Shown here: positions 18,083 to 26,761 of the stretch, one piece after another
How positions within the stretch are numbered: position 1 is the stretch's first letter
How the letters are laid out: each line of letters starts with the position of its first letter
Source: CAWIJK01 sp963836375
GTDB taxonomy: Bacteria > Actinomycetota > Acidimicrobiia > Acidimicrobiales > RAAP-2
Assembly (NCBI GenBank): GCA_963836375.1
Contig: CAWIJK010000004.1
Location: 558,001 to 622,000, forward strand
Length of the DNA stretch: 64,000 bases
Direction: 5' to 3'
Position numbers and translations under genes: made by a program
Notes under the pieces: model-generated
What the model was told of the DNA's origin: nothing
The model's input: the letters and a program-made list of their open reading frames with translations, nothing else
The model's database searches: none

Positions 18083-18134
18083 TGGCGTCGGGGAGTGGAT
18101 TTGAACATCCGATCTTCGGGTTATCAGCCGAAGG
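18083..18134 (-). pseudogene. degenerate 3' half of a tRNA-Ile(GAT)-like sequence
   Basis: On the minus strand: an anticodon arm with loop CTGATAA (anticodon GAT, U33 present), whose 5' stem has lost one G; a variable region AGATC; a T arm with canonical loop TTCAAAT whose stem GGATG/CCACT has two mismatches; then an acceptor-like tail ending CCCCGACGCCA. No D arm or 5' acceptor strand pairs with it, so this is not a functional tRNA. It could be a decayed gene or an old att-site duplication. Confidence 0.55.
18114..18134 (+). repeat. intergenic hairpin repeat 3 (within the tRNA-like fragment)
   Basis: CTTCGGG-TTATCAG-CCGAAGG, one base short of a perfect stem. Confidence 0.5.
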
Positions 18135-18266
18135 CGCCGAACCGTGCCTCGAGCGGAAGAGTGGAGGAACAGGCGGTTCTGACATCTAGTGAGAATTCCA
18201 AGCAATCAGTCCCGAGCGATTCAGCGGGCGACGAACCCGAATGCACGGCTCGGAGTCCTCCAGAGT

Positions 18267-18287
18267 GTTTGGGTGCGCGACCCGAAG
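18267..18287 (+). repeat. intergenic hairpin repeat 4
   Basis: TTGGGTGCGCGACCCGAAG core; stem GGGT/ACCC with loop GCGCG or similar. Confidence 0.55.
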
Positions 18288-18364
18288 ACCGAGATCCTGG
18301 GGTGATGGATACGAATACCCGCTTAGAAGCCTGGTATCCCGGGCCTCCGTTGATAACGGTCAGG

Positions 18365-19996
18365 TCACTGCTCCGAGGCTGACAACATGGCACCATCACC
18401 CTTCTGGTTGGCGGCGGCTTTTGACCGCGCCCAGACGTAGTCCGGCTTACCACTTGGCGAGCGCACGATCCCCTCGGTGAATAACACCTCTCGTGGTAAC
18501 TTGTACCCTGTCAGGCGGTCACGTCCGTGTCGCCGAAGCGTCTCTGACGAAACCCTACGACCGGGCCGGAGCTGAACCAGAGCAACGACGCGTTCGCCAA
18601 AGCGAACATCGGGGACGCCGACCACGACGGCATCGGCAACGTCCGGGTGGTCCTTCAGCGCGGCCTCCACTTCGTCGGGGAAGACCTTCTCTCCGCCGGT
18701 GTTGATGCACAGCGAGCCGCGGCCGAGCACGATAATGGTCCCATCACCCTCAACCGTCGCAAGATCTCCCGGGAGAGCCCAACGCTGACCGCGACGCTCG
18801 ACGAACGTCGTCGCGGATTTGGCCGGATCACCAAGGTACCCAATCGGCACATGGCCTCCCCGAGCGAGATGTCCGACAACACCGGAGCCGGGCAGCACCG
18901 GCTGGAGGTCGTCATCGAACACGTCGGTGTGCTCATCCACGCGCAGACGCGGTGGTCCATAGGGATCGTCAGGCGGGGGTTCGCCACCGATCTGGCCGGT
19001 CTCTGAAGACCCGAACAGGTCGGCGACGATGCGTCCGGGAAGGAGCTCTGCCAGTTGCTCCTTCGTCGACGGAGAGAGTACTGCCCCGCCTGAACCCACA
19101 GCTATCAGGGACGAGAGGTCATAGCGGGTCGGCTCAGCCGACAGTACGTCGAGCATCGGACGCGCCATTGCATCACCAACGACCACCACGGCGTTGATGG
19201 CTTCATCCTGCACGAGCCGCCATACCTCCGATGGATCGAAGGCTCCTTCTGCGGTCGTGACGATCTCTCCGCCACCGAACATGTTGGAAAAGGCCAGCCA
19301 GTGTCCTGCCGCGTGCATGAAAGGTGGAATAGCCAGGGCCTTGATGCCAGGACTCAGCACTCGGTCAGCCAGATCCTGGGGCGAACTGATCCACCTCCCA
19401 AGAGACAATGGATCACCACCGCCCATGGCGGCGAAGAAGATGTTCTCGTGGCGCCAAATGACCCCTTTCGGCATACCAGTGGTGCCCCCGGTGTAAACGC
19501 AATAGAGATCGTCGGCTGCTCGTGGTCGGAATGCGCGGTCGGGGGACGTTGACGCGATGGCGGCCTCGTAGTCGTCCCCGACACTGAGGAAAGGCGAGGA
19601 ATCCTGAACCTCCAACAACCCCCGGGTCTCAGACATGGCGTCGAGAGCTCCATGCACTGCAGAGGCAAACCGGCTATGAAAGATGAGGCAGACCAGCCCC
19701 GCGTCTTGGTAGAGGTACCGCAACTCAGCGCCCGCGTAGCGGTAGTTGATATTGATGGGAACAGCCCTGATCTTGAAGCATGCGAGCATGCCCTCGATGT
19801 ACTCGGTGCCGTTAGCGAGCTGAAGACCAACACGATCTCCGGAACCGATGCCAGCGGCCTCGAGGAAATGGGCGAGCCGATTGGCACGTTGGTCCAATTC
19901 GGTGTAGCTGAGCCTTCGGAACCCCGCGACCATTGCCGTCTGTGGTCCCACGCGGTCGACCACGCTCTCGAAGAGATCGGCTAGGTTGAACTCCAC
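18365..19996 (-). CDS. acyl-CoA synthetase (AMP-binding)
   Basis: 543 aa, GTG at 19996 preceded by AGGAGACAA. ANL superfamily adenylate-forming enzyme activating a carboxylate (fatty acid) to its CoA thioester. Motifs in order: P-loop YTGGTTGMPKGVIWRHENIF, LIAVGSGGAVLSP, LFGSSETG, PGDLA (TGD-type motif), the hinge GRGSLCINTGGEKVFPDEVE, and the C-terminal catalytic Lys in RSPSGKPDYVWARS. It lies beside a WS/DGAT, an alpha/beta hydrolase and a PlsC-like gene, which fits acyl-CoA supply for neutral lipid synthesis. Chain-length preference cannot be read from sequence. Confidence 0.92.
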   Translation of the reverse strand: MEFNLADLFESVVDRVGPQTAMVAGFRRLSYTELDQRANRLAHFLEAAGIGSGDRVGLQLANGTEYIEGMLACFKIRAVPININYRYAGAELRYLYQDAGLVCLIFHSRFASAVHGALDAMSETRGLLEVQDSSPFLSVGDDYEAAIASTSPDRAFRPRAADDLYCVYTGGTTGMPKGVIWRHENIFFAAMGGGDPLSLGRWISSPQDLADRVLSPGIKALAIPPFMHAAGHWLAFSNMFGGGEIVTTAEGAFDPSEVWRLVQDEAINAVVVVGDAMARPMLDVLSAEPTRYDLSSLIAVGSGGAVLSPSTKEQLAELLPGRIVADLFGSSETGQIGGEPPPDDPYGPPRLRVDEHTDVFDDDLQPVLPGSGVVGHLARGGHVPIGYLGDPAKSATTFVERRGQRWALPGDLATVEGDGTIIVLGRGSLCINTGGEKVFPDEVEAALKDHPDVADAVVVGVPDVRFGERVVALVQLRPGRRVSSETLRRHGRDRLTGYKLPREVLFTEGIVRSPSGKPDYVWARSKAAANQKGDGAMLSASEQ

Positions 19997-20178
19997 TTGT
20001 CTCCTGGCTCCTCCATTGTCCTACGGCAGTACCTCACCGGTTCGCTGCAAGTAGTATTCCAGGTGGAGAGGTCGCCGGATCGGCGGCGAGGTGAGGGCAA
20101 GGAGCTTGTGCGGATGGCCGAACGCGACGCGATGGCTTCCTGCCACAGGACCTCTCACCACCTGGGATCCAGGGCGAC

Positions 20179-21435
20179 GTGACCGTTTCTGCCCCTTCGA
20201 CCGTCGACCGACTCACGTGGCCTTACCATGCAGTCGCCGGATTCGTGAACCGTCGAGCCTTGGTTCGGGCAACGCGAGCCGTGCCTCGGACCTTGCACTT
20301 CGTGGGTTCAGCTCTGATTCGTCAGCAAGTGGCCGACGCTCTGCCGGCCCCACGCATGTCTCTCGGTCTTGCGGCTCAGGTGGCCATGGACGAGGCGCTC
20401 CTCGCCATGGCTATGACGCCTAGACGGTTCCCGCGCAGCGAGGATTACGCGAGAGTCGCCGCCGAGCTCGCCGACGCCGAGTCGCATTACGCCCACCACG
20501 GGTGGATCGCCGACCCCGGCTCCTACCATCGCAGCCCACCACCACTCTCTGGCGATGACATGACCACCAGCCGGGGTTGGGCAATGGGCCTCAGTTATGA
20601 CCGGTTGAACTGGGACAGCGGATTTGCGCCCCATCCGAATGAGCCCGGTGGCGATCGTTGGATGGCATTCGAGCCGAACCGGACTGCATCGGCGGTCGTT
20701 GTACGCCACGCCACGGACCCTCGTCCCTGGGTCATCGCCGTCCACGGTTTCTGCATGGGTTTCCCTTTCATGGACTTCCAGGGCCTGAACGCGGCGCGGC
20801 TCCACCACGAGCTCGGCGTCAACCTGGCGCTCCCGACCCTCCCGCTCCACGGATCCCGCCGGGTCACCCTTGTCAGTGGAGAGCCGTTCTTGTCATTCGA
20901 GATGATGAACGCGGTCTACGGCCTGTCCCAGGCCGTTTGGGACATCCGGCGCCTGATCGCCTGGATACGTGAGCAAGGAGCCACCTCGATCAGCCTCTAT
21001 GGCGTTTCACTTGGCGCTTACGTGGTCTCCCTCCTGGTCGGAATCGAAGCAGGCCTCGACACCGTGGTGGCTGGAATTCCTGTTTCGGACTTCCCCGGGT
21101 TGTTCCACGGGCACAGCCCACGGCACATTCGCGCCCAGGCGATCGAACACCGGATCATCGGCAGCGCCGCAGAGAACGTCTACCGCGTCGTATCGCCCCT
21201 CGCCTTCGAACCCAAGGTGCCCAAGGAGCATCGGTTCATCTTTGCCGGTTACGGCGACCGATTGGCGACGCCCGGTCAGGCGCAGCGGTTATGGGAACAC
21301 TGGGACCAACCCAGGATCTCCTGGTATTCGGGGAACCATGTCGGCTACTTGTGGTCAAAGCAAGTGTCCGACTTTCTCGTGACGTCACTTGGACAGATCT
21401 CGAATCCTGAGGGTGCAGTTGTCGACGGAGGGTGA
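20179..21435 (+). CDS. alpha/beta hydrolase
   Basis: 418 aa from GTG 20179. The alpha/beta hydrolase fold is marked by the oxyanion strand WVIAVHGFCMGFPFMDF and the nucleophile elbow YGVSLGAYVVSLL (Ser277). The acidic residue is probably in FAGYGDRLATPGQ, and the His in WYSGNHVGYLW near the end. The N-terminal 120 residues are helical and unrecognised. Only three bases separate it from the WS/DGAT start, so the two form an operon. Likely a lipase or esterase acting on the same lipid pool. Confidence 0.85.
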   Translation: MTVSAPSTVDRLTWPYHAVAGFVNRRALVRATRAVPRTLHFVGSALIRQQVADALPAPRMSLGLAAQVAMDEALLAMAMTPRRFPRSEDYARVAAELADAESHYAHHGWIADPGSYHRSPPPLSGDDMTTSRGWAMGLSYDRLNWDSGFAPHPNEPGGDRWMAFEPNRTASAVVVRHATDPRPWVIAVHGFCMGFPFMDFQGLNAARLHHELGVNLALPTLPLHGSRRVTLVSGEPFLSFEMMNAVYGLSQAVWDIRRLIAWIREQGATSISLYGVSLGAYVVSLLVGIEAGLDTVVAGIPVSDFPGLFHGHSPRHIRAQAIEHRIIGSAAENVYRVVSPLAFEPKVPKEHRFIFAGYGDRLATPGQAQRLWEHWDQPRISWYSGNHVGYLWSKQVSDFLVTSLGQISNPEGAVVDGG

Positions 21436-21438
21436 CCA

Positions 21439-22860
21439 TTGGAGACGATGACGGGGTTGGACGCCAAGTTCTTGTACTCCGAGACCCCTACGGCCCACAT
21501 GCACACGGTCAAGGTGGCGGTTTCCGACGTCTCCGCCATCGGAGATCGGTTCTCCTACGAGTCACTGCTCACCGTTCTCGAACACCAGCTCGACAGGCTC
21601 CCGCCGTTCCGCCGCCGGGCGGTACCGGTCCCACTCGGGCTCGGGCACCCGGTGTGGATCGAAGACCCCGAGTTCGACCTCCGCCGCCACGTCAGTCGAC
21701 GAGTGCTGGAGGAACCGGGGAGCGATCGCCAACTGGCCGCGGTGATCGGCGAATTCGCGGGGGTCGCGCTGGCGCGCGATCGGCCCTTGTGGGAGCTCAT
21801 GGTGGTCGAGGGGTTGGCCGGTGGTCGGATGGCCGCCGTGGCGAAGCTGCACCACGCGGTGGCCGACGGTTCCGCTGCCGTTGCCCTCCTCCAGAGCGTG
21901 GTGCAGGGCAACCCCTTCGAGGCAACCCAGGGGCCTGCCACCGGCGTCGACCGGTGGCGTCCCGAATCGGTCCCGAACCGCCGCCAGTTGCTGAAGATGG
22001 CGGCGCACGGTCATGTGGCCCGCTGGAAGGGGCTGCCGCTGCTCGCGGTGCGGTCGACACGGGGGGCTCGCGCGTCCGAGGTCCGCCGGCGGAGTTTCGA
22101 AGTACGGCCACCCCTTCCGCTCCATCACATCCCCAAGACGTCGTTCAACGTCTCGCTCACTCCCGAACGAACCTTCGCCATGACCAGTCTGCCGTTGGCG
22201 GACTTAAAGTCCATCCGGCGTGCCGCCGGCACCACGCTAAACGATGTCTACCTGGCAGTATGCGCCGGGGCTCTGCGCCGCTATCTCTCCAACCGAGGTG
22301 AGCTCCCAGTGCGTTCACTGGTTGCCAGTGTTCCCGTATCGACCGACCCGAGTGTGGCCCGCATGTCGGGTAACCGGGTGGACAACCTCTACGTGAGCAT
22401 CGGTACCGACCTCGTCGATCCTCGCCAACGGCTCAAGCACATCTACGACGTCACAACGGCCGCCAAAGAGGTACGCGGTCTGCTCGGCCATGAGCTGCTC
22501 GAGCAACGGGCCGACATCATCCCTCCCCAGATCTACAGTTCGATTGTTCGACTCTGGACCCGCTCACATGCTGCGAGCCGAGTGCAACCTCCTCTCAATG
22601 TCGTGCTGTCCAATGTCGCCGGTCCCCGAGAGCGGATCTACTTCGGTCCGATCGAACTGGAGGCCCTGTACTCGGTCGGACCAATCCTCGAGGGGATCGG
22701 CCTCAACATCACTGCCTGGAGCTACGAAGAGAAACTCGGTGTGTCGGTACTCGGTTGTCCAGCCAGCGTGCCCGATCCCTGGGAGATCACCGACGCGTTG
22801 CACCGCTCACTTGATGAACTCCGAGGGGTGATGGGGACTGAGGAGCTCGTCGAACTGTGA
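21439..22860 (+). CDS. wax ester synthase / diacylglycerol O-acyltransferase (WS/DGAT)
   Basis: 473 aa, TTG at 21439 or the in-frame ATG at 21448; GGAGGG precedes. The active-site motif HHxxxDG is intact (KLHHAVADGSAAV, His138-His139...Asp143-Gly144). The C-terminal domain carries the conserved NVVLSNVAGPRERIYFGPIE segment. Family members acylate diacylglycerol or fatty alcohols with acyl-CoA at the membrane to form storage triacylglycerol or wax esters. In an operon with the hydrolase at 20179, next to acyl-CoA synthetase and PlsC-like genes. Confidence 0.95.
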   Translation: METMTGLDAKFLYSETPTAHMHTVKVAVSDVSAIGDRFSYESLLTVLEHQLDRLPPFRRRAVPVPLGLGHPVWIEDPEFDLRRHVSRRVLEEPGSDRQLAAVIGEFAGVALARDRPLWELMVVEGLAGGRMAAVAKLHHAVADGSAAVALLQSVVQGNPFEATQGPATGVDRWRPESVPNRRQLLKMAAHGHVARWKGLPLLAVRSTRGARASEVRRRSFEVRPPLPLHHIPKTSFNVSLTPERTFAMTSLPLADLKSIRRAAGTTLNDVYLAVCAGALRRYLSNRGELPVRSLVASVPVSTDPSVARMSGNRVDNLYVSIGTDLVDPRQRLKHIYDVTTAAKEVRGLLGHELLEQRADIIPPQIYSSIVRLWTRSHAASRVQPPLNVVLSNVAGPRERIYFGPIELEALYSVGPILEGIGLNITAWSYEEKLGVSVLGCPASVPDPWEITDALHRSLDELRGVMGTEELVEL

Positions 22861-22967
22861 AGCCGGCATGCCTTGGTCGCGTGCGAACGATCCGGTCGTG
22901 CTTATACTTCGCGCTCAACTGAAGGTCAGGCTCCCATCCGAGGCCCTTGGCGATGACGCGCTCCCAA

Positions 22968-23795
22968 CTACCCAAGAACTGGAAAGCGGCGCTCCCCGGC
23001 GAGTCGATCCAACACCGCTTGCATCACATCCGTGAGTTCCTGGTAGCACCGACGGACAATTGCTTCGTCCTCGGCCGCCTCTGGACCGTACCGGGACGAC
23101 CAGTCGATCGGTTCACAAAGCTCCACGGTGATCTTCGCCGGAAGAGGCCACGTCGGTATTCCTCCCGGGACGATCCCCACCGGCGGCCCGAGCACGAGAG
23201 GCCACACCTTGATTCGGAACAGCCGGTCAAATCCGAGAAGCTTTGCGATCCGCTCCCCTCGCGCGAGAACGATCAATGTCTCGTGGGCGCCGACGGAGAC
23301 CGCTGGTACGAGGGGGACCTGCGTCCGGAGGGCGAGACGAACGAAGCCAAGCCGTCCACCGAATTCGATGCGATTGCGCTCCCACCAAGGGCGGAAGACC
23401 TCGTAATCCCCACCGGGGTAGTCGATGAGGATCCCTCCGTCGCGCAGGATCGACTCTGCACCCTCCCGCCCAGCCTCGACGGCACCTGCCCGCGCCATTA
23501 GGGGTCCGACGCCCGGAAGCCCAAGAAAGAAGGAGTGGAACAGTGCGTAGACGGGTTCCTCTTCACCCCGCTCCCGCCACCACGAGGTCAACAGAACCGG
23601 AAGGTCGGGTGGGGTCTGCCCACCAGAGTGGTTACCCACAACGAGGAACGGACCCCGTTCGGGTAGGCGGTCGAAGCCCCTTACCTCTGGCCGGAAGTAT
23701 GACGCATAGAGTTCGAGGATCGGTCGAGCGGAACGCAAGAATGCCGGGTCCCGGGCGGATCCCCATCCAGTATCCGAGCTGTTGCAGTTATCCAT
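22968..23795 (-). CDS. 1-acylglycerol-3-phosphate acyltransferase-like (PlsC family)
   Basis: 275 aa. PlsC-type acyltransferase: FLVVGNHSGGQTPPDLPVLL is motif I, with the actinobacterial variant His-x7-Asp spacing in place of HX4D. YPGGDYEVFRPWWERNRIEF corresponds to motif III (EGTR equivalent), and VPAVSVGAHETLIVLARGER follows. No clear membrane helix at the N-terminus. Its position next to WS/DGAT suggests acylation of a glycerophosphate or related acceptor. The start at 23795 has no strong ribosome-binding site. Confidence 0.85.
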   Translation of the reverse strand: MDNCNSSDTGWGSARDPAFLRSARPILELYASYFRPEVRGFDRLPERGPFLVVGNHSGGQTPPDLPVLLTSWWRERGEEEPVYALFHSFFLGLPGVGPLMARAGAVEAGREGAESILRDGGILIDYPGGDYEVFRPWWERNRIEFGGRLGFVRLALRTQVPLVPAVSVGAHETLIVLARGERIAKLLGFDRLFRIKVWPLVLGPPVGIVPGGIPTWPLPAKITVELCEPIDWSSRYGPEAAEDEAIVRRCYQELTDVMQAVLDRLAGERRFPVLG

Positions 23796-23945
23796 GACCC
23801 GTCAATCATGCAATAGGGACAACACATGTGTCATCGGATAGGAGTTCATAATGGGGGTGCAACGAAGGCGCCCCGCCCAAGGCGGGAAGAACGCCGACGG
23901 GTCGGGCGCGCCGTCGGCTACACGGCGTCCTGACATCGCCTGACG

Positions 23946-24929
23946 TCATCCCGGTCCGCTGACGGAGGCTCGCTCGCCAAGCTTGGAGCGAAGTTCAGCC
24001 TCGAAGGCGAGAATCTCCGGTGCCATCGCCTTTGCTCGCAGGGACTCAAGTCGGGGGTAACCGGCGTCTCGCTCAGCGTCCCATTCATCGGCGAAGCGCC
24101 CTGAGGCGATATCAGCCACCACTTCTCGCATCGTGGCTGTGATGTCGAGATGGCTGTAACGGTCGCCGCGCGACAGCTGGCCATACTGACTCGTCGGCGA
24201 GTGGTACACCATCTGCGCCGCCCCTCCCTCAAGTCGCACCCGCCGGTAGGTCCGCTCCACCTCTCCAGAGAGAACCAGTTCGGTAATGATTGCCTCGAGT
24301 GGGACCCCGCACTCGAGCATGACCTGCACAAACGATTCGCTGACGCGCCGAAGGACCGGGGCCAGCGCCTGCTCGACCGCCAGGTCAAGGACCGCTTCTT
24401 GTTCCGCAGAGAGCTCGATAGCGCCCTGGCGGAGACCACCGATGGCTTTGGCAATGGCGAGAATGCGAGATCGGGCTGTGCCCGTTACGTCGCGGTGGAC
24501 TCCGACGGCCGTGATGAACCCGGTCCCTTCGAGGTAACACTGGCGAACTTCGGGGCCGAGCATCCGGGGTGCCACCATGCCCACATCGCATTGAGGATCC
24601 AGCCGCCCAAAAGCGAGGGTGTAACCGCTCGCCACGATGACCACCGCGTCAGGACGAGGGAGGAGAGGCAGCGTCGGGATGACGTCGTCGGGGACAAGCA
24701 CACAAATCACGTCGGCGTCATTTCCCGCGACAAGCTCATTGACGGCGAACCCGTCAGCCTCGGCCGTTGCCCTGCTCGAGTCCTCCCGGACGCAGACGAC
24801 AATGTCGATGCCCGAGTCGCGCAGATTGAGGGCCCATGACCGCCCCTGGTTCCCGTATCCGATGACGGCAACCCGCTGGCCATCGAGGGCATCGATCTGA
24901 CCTTCGGACTCACTCACGATGACGGTCAT
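23946..24929 (-). CDS. ketol-acid reductoisomerase-like protein lacking catalytic residues
   Basis: 327 aa, the length of class I KARI. N-terminal Rossmann motif VAVIGYGNQGRSWALNLRDS is excellent, and DVGMVAPRMLGPEVRQCYLE aligns with the VAPKGPG region. But the catalytic HGFNIH segment is replaced by SGYTLAFG, and the VAPKGPG lysine is Arg. An acidic pair remains in EQEAVLDLAVEQAL, where IlvC has its metal-binding Asp and Glu. The ending (AKAMAPEILAFEAELRSKLG) is IlvC-like. So this is an IlvC-fold NAD(P)-binding protein, probably not acetohydroxyacid isomeroreductase. No ilvB/ilvN nearby. A TACGGT box 8 bases before the ATG suggests a leaderless transcript. Confidence 0.75.
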   Translation of the reverse strand: MTVIVSESEGQIDALDGQRVAVIGYGNQGRSWALNLRDSGIDIVVCVREDSSRATAEADGFAVNELVAGNDADVICVLVPDDVIPTLPLLPRPDAVVIVASGYTLAFGRLDPQCDVGMVAPRMLGPEVRQCYLEGTGFITAVGVHRDVTGTARSRILAIAKAIGGLRQGAIELSAEQEAVLDLAVEQALAPVLRRVSESFVQVMLECGVPLEAIITELVLSGEVERTYRRVRLEGGAAQMVYHSPTSQYGQLSRGDRYSHLDITATMREVVADIASGRFADEWDAERDAGYPRLESLRAKAMAPEILAFEAELRSKLGERASVSGPG

Positions 24930-25085
24930 GGTTCCGACCGTACTCTTTCCCTCTGATCCTCGTCAGCATTGATCCGACGGCGCACCGCCGACACCCCATC
25001 TCGGGTGGGCGGAGCCGTTCTCTTGGGTCCTTTGGCCTCTGGGAAGGAGACCCCCACTTCGGTAGAGTTGAAAGGAGAAGGATCC

Positions 25086-25139
25086 GTGAGGGTCCGGAAG
25101 GAGGCGCTTATGCGATGTATGCAGGGTGACTCATCTTGA
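25086..25139 (+). CDS. possible 17-residue leader peptide or small protein
   Basis: GTG at 25086 preceded by AAAGGAGAAGGATCC, reading MRVRKEALMRCMQGDSS then TGA. An in-frame ATG at 25110 has its own very strong AAGGAGG six bases upstream. Two good ribosome-binding sites within 25 bases for such a short frame is unusual. The terminator-like hairpin at 25294 lies downstream with no gene between. Could be a leader peptide, a small protein, or coincidence. Confidence 0.25.
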   Translation: MRVRKEALMRCMQGDSS

Positions 25140-25293
25140 GGATGGATGGCGCCGGATTGTACGGATTTCCGGAAGGCCCCAGGTAGAGCAAAAAGCCAAG
25201 CAACTCGAAGTTAGAGCCTTGGAATCACCGGAGTAGGAAGACTCCCAAAGGGTGCCATTTTCGTGCGGTGTCCATTCTCGGAGTCCAAGTGAG

Positions 25294-25335
25294 GAAAACG
25301 CCCGATCCCCGTCGATTTGTGGGACGGGCGTTTTC
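25294..25335 (+). terminator. terminator-like hairpin
   Basis: GAAAACGCCCG and CGGGCGTTTTC pair over 11 bp around a 20-base loop; T-rich right arm. Confidence 0.5.
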
Positions 25336-25433
25336 ACGTACACCATTGGTCGTCTTGGTCTCTGGCCGTAGGTCTTCGCCCGGATCCAGGGTCGGCGATG
25401 TTTTCGGGCCGTAGTGGCGGTCAATCGCGAAGG

Positions 25434-25453
25434 TTCGGGTGCTCTACCCGAAG
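25434..25453 (+). repeat. intergenic hairpin repeat 5
   Basis: TTCGGGT-GCTCT-ACCCGAA, perfect 7-bp stem and 5-base loop. Confidence 0.65.
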
Positions 25454-25642
25454 ATGACTCGGCCCTTCTCGGAATGGATTTTGAGGTATCCCAAACGGGG
25501 CAGATGAGAGCTCGTCAGACCGGAACTGGCATCAATCTGGGCCACCTGCGAGTCTCGGTGACCGGTCGGTAGAGGATGAGCGCTCAGGTCATCGGAAAGT
25601 CCGAGCCATAAGCAATGGCATGGTCCAAACGCAATGTTGCGT

Positions 25643-26290
25643 TCAGGACAACGGAAGGCTGGCCAGCCGGGCATCTGCCCCGAACCTCACGGTGATCCCG
25701 TCTCTGCGCATGCTGCGCACAAACCACCAAATCGAGATCCCGATAGCCAGCGCCGTCAGGGAGAGGGAAACGCCCGTTCGTTCGATCGGGAACGACCGAG
25801 CTGAGGCCGTGAGAAGCAACAACAAGACAACAGCGCCGTTCAAGAACATGGCAATCGCCCAGAGGAACGAGACCCGCACAAAGAAGCGGCGCACAACTGA
25901 TCGGGCAAGCAGTTCTGGGGCCAGCGGACAGAAGTCATGCGTAAATCGCTGGGTGAATGGACGGCCCAAGAGAGCCGAGCACACCAGTGCCAGGGAGACG
26001 AGAAACGTGCTCGCCGTGGGTTGAATGAAGTACAGGAAGACGCTTCCGGTGATGAAACCAACGACCGTTCGGACCGTGAGCAGCAGCGTCCCAATGAGGA
26101 GCAGAGTTGAGACACGCTCGCGGCGAACGAGTCGACGGGCGATGATCATCAGGGACCAGATCAGAGCACCGATGAGTGCCCCTCGGAAACCGGCCACCAA
26201 CAGGATCAGGTAATAGGCAACGACGGGTGCGACCACACTCTCCAGGAGCACAGGCACCGCATGGGCGAAAACCAGGCGTGATGATGGCAT
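25643..26290 (-). CDS. six-TM membrane protein, VC0807-like
   Basis: 215 aa with about six hydrophobic helices (VVAPVVAYYLILLVAGF, GALIGALIWSLMIIA, TLLLIGTLLLTVRTVVGFIT, FLVSLALVCSALL, LWAIAMFLNGAVVLLLLL, LSLTALAIGISIWWFV). The phrase FIQPTASTFLVSLALVCSA followed by LGRPFTQRFTHDFCPL resembles the VC0807/intracellular-septation-like family, in which a GRP motif followed by a D sits after TM4. Integral membrane protein of unknown function; no neighbour gives a hint. Confidence 0.65.
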   Translation of the reverse strand: MPSSRLVFAHAVPVLLESVVAPVVAYYLILLVAGFRGALIGALIWSLMIIARRLVRRERVSTLLLIGTLLLTVRTVVGFITGSVFLYFIQPTASTFLVSLALVCSALLGRPFTQRFTHDFCPLAPELLARSVVRRFFVRVSFLWAIAMFLNGAVVLLLLLTASARSFPIERTGVSLSLTALAIGISIWWFVRSMRRDGITVRFGADARLASLPLS

Positions 26291-26761
26291 GTGGAGGACC
26301 GAACCGCCGCGCCCGTCAGGATTTTCCGAGAAGCTCAGCGCCCGAAGCCCTCGTTGCCGAGTTCGAAATGGGCCGATGAACCACCCTAGCGGACGCCCAT
26401 GCCTACCGAAGATCGGGCCAGTTCTGAAAAAGGCGTCGGCGCCGTGTCCTCAGGGCCGTCGGAGGGATACGACGCTCGGTCATCGCCTCAAGTCCGTTGC
26501 CCGGGTGTTCGTGTTCTCGTCCAGTCCAACTTCGCGCTTGGGCGAGCGATACGGTTGGAGGGGTTGCCGCCGGGTGGTCTATCCCGGATTCTGAGGGGAT
26601 ATCCCATAGCGCCCGCGAGGTACGCTCGACCTGGGTGATCCCGAGGGACAATGCTCTGGGGCCATAGGTCCGCACAGCGGTAGGGCGTCCCCTCGGCTAG
26701 ATCTCTGCCCCGCCCGACGCGGTCAGGGCTCGGGCGCGGTTGTTCTCGGTTGATCGAGGGG
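26291..26761. other. intergenic stretch
   Basis: No gene or recognisable element seen. Confidence 0.5.

Larger units (their letters stand above)
17888..18364. other. intergenic stretch with tRNA-like and hairpin repeats
   Basis: Holds the tRNA-Ile-like remnant (18083-18134) and hairpin repeat 4 (18267-18287). No protein gene seen. Confidence 0.6.
24930..25642. other. intergenic stretch with possible short transcript
   Basis: Contains a putative short ORF (25086-25139), a terminator-like hairpin (25294-25335) and hairpin repeat 5. No standard-size gene is convincing. Confidence 0.5.

Noticed and set aside
18083..18134. Functional tRNA-Ile gene
   Set aside because: The anticodon stem lacks one base, the T stem has two mismatches, and there is no D arm or 5' acceptor strand.
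23946..24929. Plain assignment as ketol-acid reductoisomerase
   Set aside because: The catalytic HG-N-H motif and the conserved lysine are missing.
25086..25145. SRP (4.5S-type) RNA gene
   Set aside because: GGTCCGGAAGGAGG resembles the apical loop, but the conserved AGCA on the 3' side is AGGCG, and the flanks do not form the long SRP helix.
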